Shown here piece by piece: positions 12,783 to 20,552 of a stretch of 20,591 nucleotides of DNA. The stretch spans positions 90,155 to 110,745 of the forward strand of contig DCDZ01000006.1 in the NCBI GenBank assembly GCA_002316675.1, written 5' to 3'. The position numbers were made by a program, and so were the translations under genes. Below the pieces are notes generated by a model, which ran no database searches, was not told where the DNA came from, and saw only the letters and a program-made list of their open reading frames with translations. The stretch comes from Tyzzerella sp. UBA1042. Its GTDB lineage: Bacteria; Bacillota; Clostridia; Lachnospirales; Anaerotignaceae. How positions within the stretch are numbered: the stretch's first letter is position 1; each line of letters starts with the position of its first letter.

Positions 12783-14024
12783 TTGTTTCTGGCATTATGG
12801 TATTATTTCCGTGGATATGTTATCATAAAGGTGAACGGTTTTGCCGCGGAGCGGTTTATGAATATGCTCTCTTATCGTGGGGTGTATTTATGGGATGTGA
12901 AAATCAACGGCGCTGGGGTGCATCTTAAGGCACCGATGGAGAGTTTAGATATGCTTTCCATGTGTGCGGAAAAAACCGGATGCAGGCTTGAGGTGCAAGG
13001 ATATGGCGGATTTCCGTCCAAGACCCGGCGGTTTCATGGGCGGCAGGTCTTAACGGCGGGGATTTTGCTTTTTGCCATCGGCCTTTATGTGCTCTCCTCC
13101 TTTATTTGGGTGATTCGTGTGGAAGGCAACGAGCGGGTGGCCCAAGAGGATATTCTGGGCTATTGCCGGGAACTCGGCATGAGGCCCGGGGCTTGGAAGC
13201 GAGGCATTGATACTGAGAAAATTACAAAAAATATTTTGATACAATTCCCCGATATTTCTTGGGTAAGCGTGGGAATCAAAGGGACGGACGTTACCGTTAA
13301 GGTGGCGGAAACCATTGAAAAAACAGAGGTTGTGGATAAGGAAACGCCCTGTGATGTGATTGCTGCCGCAGACGGTGTAATATTAAAAATCACCGCAGAA
13401 AGAGGAACGCCCATGGTTAAGGAGGGCGATGTGGTGAAAAAAGGCGATGTGCTGATTTCCTCAGAAATTTTGATCGGCTTGGAGGGTGAGGAGCAGCATA
13501 CGGAGTATGTGGCGGCGGAAGGCACGGTAACGGCAAAAATCTGGCAGCAGCTGACGGAGGAATTGCCCCTTTCTTATGAAGAAAAGGTGTATACCGGTGA
13601 GACCAAAACAAATCATATTTTAAGCTTTTGGGGGAAGGAAGCGGATTTTATCCGGCCGTCCATGGAAGAGGACCAGGCAGATAGGGAGCTTCTTTTTCAA
13701 AAAGATTTGGCATTGGGTGATTTTAAAATTCCTATTTCTTTCAAAAAAGAGCAATATACAGTATATACTCTGGAACCAAGAAGCCGTACTGTAGAGGAAG
13801 CTAAGGCGGAGCTTGCGGAAATGATTCAAAAAAAGACAGAGCAAGGCGTCAGCGCTTATGGTACAATAGAAAAAATTGATGTGCGGTATGAGGAATATAC
13901 CGACTGCGTGCAGGCAAAAGGGCAGGCAGAATTAACAGAAAGAATTGACGAAAAACGAGAGACAGAGAAAGGGCGGGAGGCCATAGATGGCACAGATGGA
14001 ACGAACGATGCAACTGGACAATAG
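12783..14024 (+). CDS. yqfD: Sporulation protein YqfD
   Basis: About 413 residues. The N-terminus 'LALWYYFRGYVIIKVNGFAAERFMN' and 'RGVYLWDVKING' are typical of YqfD. A membrane helix follows (about 88-110, 'VLTAGILLFAIGLYVLSSFIW'), then 'IRVEGNERVAQEDILGYCRELGMRPGAWK' and an extracytoplasmic region resembling SpoIV-type proteins. The tail (from about 385) is charged, low-complexity and probably disordered. I prefer the TTG at 12783 because GAGGTG (12771-12776) is at good spacing; a GTG at 12774 is the alternative and adds 3 residues. The last 38 nt overlap phoH in another frame. The role is inferred from B. subtilis, where it belongs to the SigE regulon. Confidence 0.9.
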   Translation: MFLALWYYFRGYVIIKVNGFAAERFMNMLSYRGVYLWDVKINGAGVHLKAPMESLDMLSMCAEKTGCRLEVQGYGGFPSKTRRFHGRQVLTAGILLFAIGLYVLSSFIWVIRVEGNERVAQEDILGYCRELGMRPGAWKRGIDTEKITKNILIQFPDISWVSVGIKGTDVTVKVAETIEKTEVVDKETPCDVIAAADGVILKITAERGTPMVKEGDVVKKGDVLISSEILIGLEGEEQHTEYVAAEGTVTAKIWQQLTEELPLSYEEKVYTGETKTNHILSFWGKEADFIRPSMEEDQADRELLFQKDLALGDFKIPISFKKEQYTVYTLEPRSRTVEEAKAELAEMIQKKTEQGVSAYGTIEKIDVRYEEYTDCVQAKGQAELTERIDEKRETEKGREAIDGTDGTNDATGQ

Positions 14025-14988
14025 GGTGATGTTGCCGGTATTTGGACGGTTTGATGCAAATATAAGAAAAATTGAGAAGGAATGCGACGTAAAAATCGTC
14101 AACCGGGGCGATGATGTGAAAATCAGCGGCGAAGAGGGCAATGTGCATAAAGCGTGGAGTGTCATGAACTCCGTTGCGTCTCTGGCAAAAAAAGGCGAGG
14201 AAATTACAGACCAAAATTTGAATTATTTTATTACCGCCGCCGCAGAGATGGATTTGGAAGAGGTAGAGAAGGTTTATAATGATTTAATTTGCATCACCGC
14301 AAACGGCAGACCTTTGCGGGCAAAAACCTTGGGGCAGAAAAAATACGTTGATTTGATTCAAAACAATACCGTGGTTTTTGGTGTTGGCCCTGCCGGTACG
14401 GGCAAGACCTATTTGGCAATGGCAATGGCAATTACTGCGTTTAAAAATAACGAGGTAGGCAGAATTATTTTAACCCGCCCTGCCATCGAGGCGGGAGAAA
14501 AGCTTGGTTTTTTACCCGGAGATTTACAGCAGAAGGTTGACCCCTATTTAAGGCCGTTGTATGATGCCCTTTATGAAATTATGGGCTCCGAAAATTTTAT
14601 GAAAAATATGGAGCGGGGCTTAATTGAGGTTGCACCCTTGGCCTATATGCGGGGGCGCACCCTGGATAATGCCTTTATTGTGCTGGATGAGGCCCAGAAT
14701 ACCACGCCGGAGCAGATGAAAATGTTCTTAACCCGTATTGGGTTTGGCTCTAAGGCAGTGATTACAGGAGACGTAACACAGATTGACTTAACGGAAGGGA
14801 AACGCTCCGGGCTGACGGAGGCCACAAGGATTTTATCCGGCGTGGAGGGCATTGGCATGATAACCATGACAAATAAAGATGTTGTGCGGCATCCGTTGGT
14901 ACAAAAAATCATTCTTGCCTATGAAAAATTTGAAACAAAGAAGCGGAGTGATCAGGATGAAAAGAAAGACAAAAGAGGCAGGAGCTAG
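13987..14988 (+). CDS. phoH: PhoH family P-loop ATPase
   Basis: A 333-residue PhoH protein (PhoH-like, YqfA/YbeZ group). An N-terminal KH-like region (about 10-65, with 'VFGRFDANIRKIEKECDVKIVNRGDDVKI') precedes the ATPase domain: Walker A GPAGTGKT (134-141) and Walker B IVLDEAQN (231-238), plus 'GFLPGDLQQKVDPYLRPLYDAL'. The family has been linked to RNA metabolism together with YbeY, whose gene is two places downstream. The ATG at 13987 has GGGAGG 6 nt upstream and lies 38 nt inside yqfD. The tail is basic and charged. It overlaps yqfF by 32 nt, so the cluster is clearly one transcript. Confidence 0.96.
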   Translation: MAQMERTMQLDNRVMLPVFGRFDANIRKIEKECDVKIVNRGDDVKISGEEGNVHKAWSVMNSVASLAKKGEEITDQNLNYFITAAAEMDLEEVEKVYNDLICITANGRPLRAKTLGQKKYVDLIQNNTVVFGVGPAGTGKTYLAMAMAITAFKNNEVGRIILTRPAIEAGEKLGFLPGDLQQKVDPYLRPLYDALYEIMGSENFMKNMERGLIEVAPLAYMRGRTLDNAFIVLDEAQNTTPEQMKMFLTRIGFGSKAVITGDVTQIDLTEGKRSGLTEATRILSGVEGIGMITMTNKDVVRHPLVQKIILAYEKFETKKRSDQDEKKDKRGRS

Positions 14989-17077
14989 ACAGTATTCCCG
15001 GTTGGTTTTACTGTGCTTTGCTTTTGTATTGACGGTGATTTTCATCGGCATCAGCCCTTATGGAAAAGAGCGGGAGATCGTTCAGGTGGGGGACGTGGCG
15101 GCGAAGCGCTATGTGGCCCTGCGGGATACGGTGGATACGGCTGCCACAGAAAGGCTGAAAACAGCGGCGGCAAACAGTGTGGGGCCCATTTATAAAAATG
15201 ATATTACTGTGGAAGGAAACAGCACAAAGCAAGTGAATGACGTGTTTCAGGAATTGAACGACCTGCTTTTGGATATGAAGGCGGGGGAGGATTTTTATAC
15301 AAAGGTACAGGAGGCCTCCCTAAAACTGCCGGTGGTGCTGAATAATCGTCAGCTGACGGCGTATCAGGCCATGTCTTTGTCCAACCGCATTTTATTTGCC
15401 GAGGATTCTGTGGCGGTGTTAAACCAGATTTATAGTGAAGGCCTTTCAGCGGACGAGCTTGAGCAAGGTCGCACGCAGGTGAAGGAAGGGGTAAGTGCCA
15501 CCCTTTGGAGCGATGATTTAAAGGGAATGGCCTATACCATTCTTTCCGCCGCATTAGAGCCAAACCTTGTTTTGGATGAAGAAACAATGACCGCCATGAA
15601 GGAAGAAAAACGGCAGGAGGTCAGTGATGTACTGGTTCGTAAAAATCAAAAAATTGTGGACGAGGGGGAAATTATTACCCAAGATATTTATGATCGATTG
15701 GTTGGGTTAAAGCTCATTGGCGATGCCCAAAATGACGGCAGGCTGCTTCCCTTTTTAGGAAGCACTGGAATTGTGCTGCTGCTGTTTGGGTGCGTGGTGC
15801 TGTTTTTCCTCTGGAATAAGGGCAAAACAATTTTGAAGAAAAATGAAATGCGTATGCTGTTTTGTATCTATGTGATGATGATACTTTTAAGCCGCGCAAT
15901 GAGTTTTTTACCCTATTATACCTTGATGCCCTTCTGTTTGTTTGCAATGCTGACAAGCCTTCTCATCGGCAGGAAAATGGCATTGCTAATGAATTGCTTT
16001 TATGCTGTGATTGCTTGTATGATTTTCAGCGGTGATGCCGAGTTTTTGGCCTATTTCTTCATCAGCGGTTCCTTTGGGGCGCTGTTGATTCAAAAAACGG
16101 AAAAGCGCTCCTTTGTGGTGCCTGTTGCTGCGGCAATGGCGGCTATCAGCTTTATAACCATGCTGTCTGTGGGGCTTTTCTTTCGGGATGGATATACCCC
16201 CCAGCTGGCCATTGCGTCGGCATTGGGTGCTTTAATGGGAATGATTTCTGTGGTGATCGCAGTGGGCAGCTTACCCATTTGGGAGAGTGTGTTTGAGGCA
16301 AATACCCCCCTGCGCCTTTTGGAATTAACCAATCCCAGCAATGAACTGCTGCGAAAGCTAATGATCGAGGCACCCGGTACATACCACCATAGCTTGATTG
16401 TGGCCAATTTGGCGGAAACCGCTGTTTATGAAATTGGGGGCAATACAGCCTTGGCAAGGGCAGGGGCATACTATCATGATATTGGAAAGCTGAAGCAGCC
16501 CCAATTTTTTGCGGAAAATCAATCGGGTCATAATCCCCATAATGAGATTGATCCAAAATCCAGTGCCCGCATTATCACCCAGCACACAACGGCAGGGGTA
16601 GAAATGGGTAAGGAATATAAACTGCCAAAGGCAATTTTGGACATGATGACAGAGCATCAGGGGACGACCTTGGTAAAATATTTTTATTTTAAGGCCCTCA
16701 AGGAATATGGGGCTGAAAATGTAAATGAGGCGGACTATCGCTATGGCGGGCCTATTCCCGGAAGCAGGGAGTCTGCGGTGATCATGCTGGCGGATACTGT
16801 GGAGGCGGCGGTGCGCTCCATGCTTGGCAATGGAAAAACCCTGGAAGAGGTGGAAGGAGCAATCCATACCTTGATTAAGGACAAGCTGGATGACGGTCAG
16901 CTGAACCAAAGCGGGCTGGGCATTCATGAGTTGGCCAGCATAGAAAAGGCGTTTTTAAAGGTTTTCCACGGTATGTATCATGAACGGGTCAGCTATCCCC
17001 AAAAAGAGGATATCGAGGCGGCTTCCCGCAATACTGTGGTTGGAAAAGAGGAGAAAAACGTTGACAATACTGATTGA
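14957..17077 (+). CDS. pgpH: Membrane HD-domain phosphodiesterase YqfF/PgpH (c-di-AMP hydrolase)
   Basis: About 706 residues in the 7TMR-HD arrangement: one N-terminal membrane helix (about 15-36), a large extracytoplasmic 7TM-HDED domain (about 40-265), seven membrane helices (about 275-465) and a cytoplasmic HD domain. The HD residues are visible as His477/His478 in 'GTYHHSLIVANLAE', His507-Asp508 in 'YYHDIGKLKQP', and the later 'HNPHNEIDP', 'TQHTTAGVEMG' and 'MMTEHQGT' histidines. Related PgpH proteins degrade cyclic di-AMP. The ATG at 14957 has GGAG 8 nt upstream and gives the normal N-terminus 'MKRKTKEAGARQYSRL'. An earlier in-frame ATG would only add phoH-overlapping sequence. Confidence 0.93.
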   Translation: MKRKTKEAGARQYSRLVLLCFAFVLTVIFIGISPYGKEREIVQVGDVAAKRYVALRDTVDTAATERLKTAAANSVGPIYKNDITVEGNSTKQVNDVFQELNDLLLDMKAGEDFYTKVQEASLKLPVVLNNRQLTAYQAMSLSNRILFAEDSVAVLNQIYSEGLSADELEQGRTQVKEGVSATLWSDDLKGMAYTILSAALEPNLVLDEETMTAMKEEKRQEVSDVLVRKNQKIVDEGEIITQDIYDRLVGLKLIGDAQNDGRLLPFLGSTGIVLLLFGCVVLFFLWNKGKTILKKNEMRMLFCIYVMMILLSRAMSFLPYYTLMPFCLFAMLTSLLIGRKMALLMNCFYAVIACMIFSGDAEFLAYFFISGSFGALLIQKTEKRSFVVPVAAAMAAISFITMLSVGLFFRDGYTPQLAIASALGALMGMISVVIAVGSLPIWESVFEANTPLRLLELTNPSNELLRKLMIEAPGTYHHSLIVANLAETAVYEIGGNTALARAGAYYHDIGKLKQPQFFAENQSGHNPHNEIDPKSSARIITQHTTAGVEMGKEYKLPKAILDMMTEHQGTTLVKYFYFKALKEYGAENVNEADYRYGGPIPGSRESAVIMLADTVEAAVRSMLGNGKTLEEVEGAIHTLIKDKLDDGQLNQSGLGIHELASIEKAFLKVFHGMYHERVSYPQKEDIEAASRNTVVGKEEKNVDNTD

Positions 17078-17531
17078 TAACCGCACGGAGGAGACATTTC
17101 CTTCGGTGCTGTCAAAAACCATTGAAAAAATAGTAGAGGATTCCTTGGCGTATGAGGGGTTCGCAAAGCCTTGCGAGGTTAGTATATCCATTGTGGATAA
17201 TGAAGAAATTCGCAAGATTAATCAGCAGTTCCGGGGCATGGATAAGGCCACGGACGTTTTGAGCTTTCCCCTGCTGACCTTTGCGGAAGGTGAAATACCC
17301 GATTGCAATGAAAAGGAGGAGGTGCTTTTGGGGGATATTATCATATCTCTGGAGCGTGCCCGGGAGCAGGCGGAGGAATACGGCCATTCTTTAAAGCGGG
17401 AGGTAGCCTTTTTGACCGCCCATAGTATGCTGCATCTTTTGGGCTATGACCATATGGAGGCCGGGGAAGAAAAAGAAATGTTTGCAAAACAAAAGGAAAT
17501 ATTGCACAAGGCGGGAATTCCAAGAGAATAA
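17061..17531 (+). CDS. ybeY: Endoribonuclease / rRNA maturation factor YbeY
   Basis: A 156-residue zinc protein. The signature H-x3-H-x5-H appears in 'HSMLHLLGYDH' (His121, His125, His131), preceded by 'RGMDKATDVLSFPL' and 'LLGDIIISLERA'. YbeY is needed for 16S rRNA 3'-end processing and 70S quality control, and it works near Era, encoded downstream. I choose the TTG at 17061 (protein MTILIDN...): GAGGAG at 17048-17053 is 7 nt upstream and no in-frame ATG is nearby. A far upstream ATG at 16980 would lie deep inside yqfF. It overlaps the yqfF stop by 17 nt. In many relatives dgkA follows here; instead cdd starts 14 nt later. Confidence 0.95.
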   Translation: MTILIDNRTEETFPSVLSKTIEKIVEDSLAYEGFAKPCEVSISIVDNEEIRKINQQFRGMDKATDVLSFPLLTFAEGEIPDCNEKEEVLLGDIIISLERAREQAEEYGHSLKREVAFLTAHSMLHLLGYDHMEAGEEKEMFAKQKEILHKAGIPRE

Positions 17532-17545
17532 GGAGATGGTTTTTT

Positions 17546-17938
17546 ATGGAAAATCGTGGACTGGTTTCGTTGGCAAAAAAAGCAATGGGAAAGGCTTATG
17601 CGCCTTATTCAAGGTTTCAGGTGGGCGCGGCATTATTGGCTAAAAACGGAGAGGTTTTCTTGGGCTGCAACGTAGAAAATGCTTCCTATGGCGCCACCAT
17701 TTGTGCGGAAAGAACGGCAATCACCAAGGCGATTTCAGAGGGTGTCAAAGAATTTGAAAAAATCGCCATTGTGGCCAGCTCGGAGGATTATGCGGCACCC
17801 TGCGGCATTTGCAGACAGGTGTTGTATGAATTTATGCCCGAGGGCGAAGTGGTTTTATACAGCAAAAAGGAAGGCATGAAGGTAATGAAATTAAAGGATT
17901 TGTTGCCCATGGGCTTTCGTGGTGAGGATATAAAGTAA
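17546..17938 (+). CDS. cdd: Cytidine deaminase
   Basis: A 130-residue homotetrameric-type cytidine deaminase that converts cytidine or deoxycytidine to uridine or deoxyuridine for pyrimidine salvage. Zinc and catalytic residues are complete: Cys53 and Glu55 in 'TICAERTAI', Cys86 and Cys89 in 'PCGICRQ'. The substrate-binding 'YSRFQVGAALL' and 'GCNVENASYG' segments are also present. Start ATG 17546 with AAGGAG about 10 nt upstream. It sits between ybeY and a uracil-DNA glycosylase gene, with gaps of 14 and 13 nt, so all are probably co-transcribed. A deaminase that makes uracil nucleosides next to a uracil-removing glycosylase is suggestive but may be chance. Confidence 0.97.
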   Translation: MENRGLVSLAKKAMGKAYAPYSRFQVGAALLAKNGEVFLGCNVENASYGATICAERTAITKAISEGVKEFEKIAIVASSEDYAAPCGICRQVLYEFMPEGEVVLYSKKEGMKVMKLKDLLPMGFRGEDIK

Positions 17939-17951
17939 GCGGGGGAGAAGG

Positions 17952-18539
17952 ATGGCCCAAAAAAGCTGGGAAGAATTAGAGGGTGCCTGCTGCCAATGCA
18001 AAAAATGCAGGCTTTGGGAGCTGCGCACTCATGTAGTAATTGGGAAAGGAAATCCCCGGGCTGATATTCTGTTTGTGGGGGAAGGCCCCGGTCAGCAGGA
18101 GGATTTGCAGGGAAAGCCCTTTGTTGGCCCTGCGGGACAGCTGTTGGATAAAATGCTGGCCAGTGTGGGGCTTTCCTTGGAGCAGGTTTATATTACCAAT
18201 ATTGTAAAATGCCGCCCGCCGGGGAATCGGGATCCTTATGAGGATGAGCGGGAGGCTTGCCTCAATTATTTGCGGTATCAGCTGAAGCTGATTGAGCCAA
18301 AAATCGTTGTTTGCTTGGGGCGGGTGGCGGCCACCACCATCATTGATCCCTCTTTTCGTATTACACGCCAAAGGGGCATTTGGTTTCCCAAGAAGGGCTA
18401 TGATTTTATTGCCACCTATCACCCCTCGGCCCTTTTGCGGGATGCGGAGAAGAAACGCCCCGCTTGGGAGGATATGAAGGCGATCCGCAAACGGTGGGAG
18501 GAGCTGAACGAGCCCCGGGAAGGCGCAAAAGAACTGTAG
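17952..18539 (+). CDS. Family 4 uracil-DNA glycosylase with [4Fe-4S] cluster
   Basis: A 195-residue base-excision repair enzyme that removes uracil from DNA. The iron-sulphur ligands match the Thermus UDGa pattern: Cys16 and Cys19 (CKKC) plus Cys87 and Cys103, 16 residues apart, as in the family. Motif A reads GEGPGQQED (43-51), 'GKPFVGPAGQLLDKML' follows, and motif B is 'YHPSALLR'. Two extra cysteines (13, 14) precede the first ligand. The start at 17952 has GGGGGAG just upstream and begins 13 nt after cdd. This gene is not part of the usual ybeY-era neighbourhood as I know it, so it may be a lineage-specific insertion. A terminator follows at 18618-18660. Confidence 0.93.
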   Translation: MAQKSWEELEGACCQCKKCRLWELRTHVVIGKGNPRADILFVGEGPGQQEDLQGKPFVGPAGQLLDKMLASVGLSLEQVYITNIVKCRPPGNRDPYEDEREACLNYLRYQLKLIEPKIVVCLGRVAATTIIDPSFRITRQRGIWFPKKGYDFIATYHPSALLRDAEKKRPAWEDMKAIRKRWEELNEPREGAKEL

Positions 18540-18617
18540 CTGCCGGTATAGAAAGGCTGTAAATGTATTTGCAGTCAAAGTACGGAAAATCAATGGTTTT
18601 ATTTTTAGAAAAAATGC

Positions 18618-18660
18618 AATCCTATTTTATAAGCGCATAAGCGCAATAGGATTTTTATTT
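18618..18660 (+). terminator. Rho-independent terminator after the uracil-DNA glycosylase gene
   Basis: AATCCTATT (18618-18626) and AATAGGATT (18645-18653) form a 9-bp stem; GCGC (18633-18636 and 18641-18644) can close an inner stem around ATAA. TTTTTATTT follows. A second A/T-flanked hairpin (AAAAGC 18683-18688, GCTTTT 18694-18699, then T) may back it up. It ends the yqfC cluster. Confidence 0.85.
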
Positions 18661-18762
18661 ACTGTTATTTTGAAAAAGGCTGAAAAGCGGGGAGCTTTTT
18701 TCAAGATGACAGTATCCGGAAGTTGAATTATTTGTATAAAAAGAAACAGGAGGAAAGAATAT

Positions 18763-19218
18763 ATGGATAAGCTGAGAGAAAAATTTGCCCACGTTGCAGT
18801 GAAACCCAACGCCAGAACCATGGAAGAGGTGGTGGCGTATATTGAGGAGCATTGGGATGCACAGCGGGTAAAAATCAAGGAAAGCGAATACGCTGTTCAT
18901 TATAAAAATGCTTTGGAATTTATGCGGCAAATGGGCAAAAGCACCGAGGGTGTGCAAGAGGAGATCAGAAGATACGCTTTGCCCAATAAAATTTGTGTTA
19001 TATTAGGGATGCAGTCGGAATATATGACATCAGAGGCGGGGATAAAGTATTATCAAGGTTTGACCTTGGTTAAGGGCTTGACCCAAGAGGATATTGATGC
19101 CAAAAATGACCGGTGGCTGCAATATGTGATCCTTTTGGAGATGCAAAAGGATTGGGATATAAAGGAAGCCGATTATAAAGCGTATATTGCAGCGGAAAAA
19201 GCGGAGGAACAAGCATGA
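18763..19218 (+). CDS. Hypothetical protein, 151 aa, translationally coupled to era
   Basis: ATG at 18763 follows a strong AGGAGG site (about 18749-18754). The product is soluble, mostly helical and charged, without signal peptide, membrane segment, cysteine pair or nucleotide-binding motif that I can identify. Visible features are 'TMEEVVAYIEEHWDAQRVKIKESEYAVHYKNAL' (helical), 'KICVILGMQSEYMTSEAGIKYYQGL' in the middle and a Glu/Ala-rich end. Tyr and Trp are fairly frequent. Its stop overlaps the era ATG by 4 nt (ATGA), so the two are made together, and an upstream terminator separates both from the yqfC cluster. I do not recognise the family. Location hints at a link with ribosome assembly, but that is guilt by association only. 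Confidence 0.85.
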   Translation: MDKLREKFAHVAVKPNARTMEEVVAYIEEHWDAQRVKIKESEYAVHYKNALEFMRQMGKSTEGVQEEIRRYALPNKICVILGMQSEYMTSEAGIKYYQGLTLVKGLTQEDIDAKNDRWLQYVILLEMQKDWDIKEADYKAYIAAEKAEEQA

Positions 19219-20120
19219 AAAAATTTCATTCCGGGTTTGTCGCATTAATCGGCAGACCGAATGTAGGAAAATCCACGTTAATGAATTGTTTGATTGGGGA
19301 GAAAATTGCCATTACCTCCCATAAACCCCAAACAACAAGGAATAAAATTACAAGTATTTTAACCAAGGAAGACTTTCAGTGTGTTTTTCTGGACACGCCG
19401 GGGATTCATAAGCCAAAGCATAAGCTGGGAGAGTTTATGGTGCGCTCTGCGGAAAATACTTTTAATGAGGTGGATTTGGTGCTGTTGCTCATCGAGCCCA
19501 CAGAAAAAGTTGTGGAGATGGATCAGTATGTCATTGACCGCTTGGCCAATGTAAAAACACCTGTGGTATTGGTTATTAATAAAATTGATACCATTGAAAG
19601 AGAGAAGCTTTTGGAAATCATTGAAACCTACAGCAAGCTGTATCCTTTTACCGAAGTTGTGCCTATTTCCGCAATCAAGGGGAGCAACACACAGGAATTG
19701 ATGCAGGTGATCAAAAAATATTTGCCCGAAGGCCCCCAATATTTCCCTGGGGATATGGTGACGGATCAGCCCGAACGGCAGATTGTCTCGGAAATCATCC
19801 GGGAAAAGTCCTTGTATTTACTGCAGGATGAAATCCCCCACGGCATTGCGGTGGAAATTATGTCTATGAAAAAGCGTGAGAACCAAGACATGGTGGATGT
19901 TGAGGCGACCATTTATTGCGAGAAGGATTCCCATAAGGGCATTATTATAGGGAAACAGGGGGCAATGCTAAAGAAAATTGGCTCTCAGGCAAGAAGGGAT
20001 ATGGAGCGGCTCTTAGGCTCCTCTATTTATTTACAGCTATGGGTCAAGGTGAAAAAAGATTGGCGGGACAGCGATTTTTTACTGAAAAATTTTGGATATG
20101 ACAAGAGAAATATCCGATAA
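19215..20120 (+). CDS. era: GTPase Era
   Basis: A 301-residue Era GTPase that binds the 3' end of 16S rRNA and assists 30S maturation. The GTPase domain has G1 GRPNVGKST (13-21), G3 DTPG (60-63), G4 NKID (122-125) and G5 SAIKG (152-156). The C-terminal KH domain (about 200-285) has the GxxG loop GKQG (246-249) in 'KGIIIGKQGAMLKKIGSQARRDME'. Length is standard. The ATG overlaps the stop of the preceding unknown gene in ATGA fashion. A yqzL-like gene follows about 100 nt downstream, a common Firmicutes arrangement; recO, the usual next gene, is not seen before the window ends. Confidence 0.98.
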   Translation: MKKFHSGFVALIGRPNVGKSTLMNCLIGEKIAITSHKPQTTRNKITSILTKEDFQCVFLDTPGIHKPKHKLGEFMVRSAENTFNEVDLVLLLIEPTEKVVEMDQYVIDRLANVKTPVVLVINKIDTIEREKLLEIIETYSKLYPFTEVVPISAIKGSNTQELMQVIKKYLPEGPQYFPGDMVTDQPERQIVSEIIREKSLYLLQDEIPHGIAVEIMSMKKRENQDMVDVEATIYCEKDSHKGIIIGKQGAMLKKIGSQARRDMERLLGSSIYLQLWVKVKKDWRDSDFLLKNFGYDKRNIR

Positions 20121-20219
20121 AACTGGTATAGCCTTCTTTTTTCGTCAAGTTTGGTATTAATTTACCTGTATGCTTTTTGCTTGATTCCATACCATAACCA
20201 AAGAAAGGGGATGGTTTTT

Positions 20220-20369
20220 ATGGACGAGAAAAACAAAAAGTCATATTGGCAGAAGTTTGTTCACACTGGGAATATCGAAGATTATTTGCGGTATAGATCT
20301 GGTATGGGAGATAGGCCAAATCCCCGGCGGAGAATCGTGGAGAGCTCGAAGAATAAAAATTTTTATTAA
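20220..20369 (+). CDS. yqzL: YqzL-like small protein
   Basis: A 49-residue basic protein with the YqzL-type core 'WQKFVHTGNIEDYLRYR' (residues 10-26), similar to the B. subtilis 'W..F..TG..D.YL' pattern. It lies directly downstream of era, where yqzL normally sits between era and recO. AAAGGGG at 20204-20210 is 9 nt before the ATG at 20220; an in-frame ATG at 20211 is too close to that site. The C-terminal half (after residue 27) is Arg/Asn-rich and not family-typical. Function is unknown. The assignment rests on the short core and the position. Confidence 0.7.
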   Translation: MDEKNKKSYWQKFVHTGNIEDYLRYRSGMGDRPNPRRRIVESSKNKNFY

Positions 20370-20373
20370 GACC

Positions 20374-20418
20374 GTGGGTTTCACCCACACCCCCTTGTTT
20401 TTTGAAAAAAGTAAGGGC
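20374..20418 (+). terminator. Hairpins with T-run after yqzL
   Basis: GTGGGT-TTC-ACCCAC (20374-20388) is a perfect 6-bp hairpin 4 nt after the yqzL stop, followed by a C-run and TTGTTTTTT. The T-run itself can pair with the following AAAAAAGTAAGGG (20406-20418) to form a second long stem. Probably the terminator of the era-yqzL unit. Confidence 0.6.
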
Positions 20419-20429
20419 AAAAACTTTAG

Positions 20430-20454
20430 ATAACCCCCATTGCATGGGGGTTAT
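20430..20454. repeat. Perfect 11-bp inverted repeat with 3-nt loop
   Basis: ATAACCCCCAT (20430-20440), loop TGC, ATGGGGGTTAT (20444-20454). It is perfectly symmetric with no T-run on either side, so it is more like a repetitive palindromic unit than a simple terminator. Confidence 0.7.
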
Positions 20455-20552
20455 GGAAGATATATATTTTATTAGCTATAGAGCGATACTCTTCTTTCAT
20501 AATTATTACAAATTAGTAAAAACGAATGTTTTTGCATATAAAAATTTCGATC

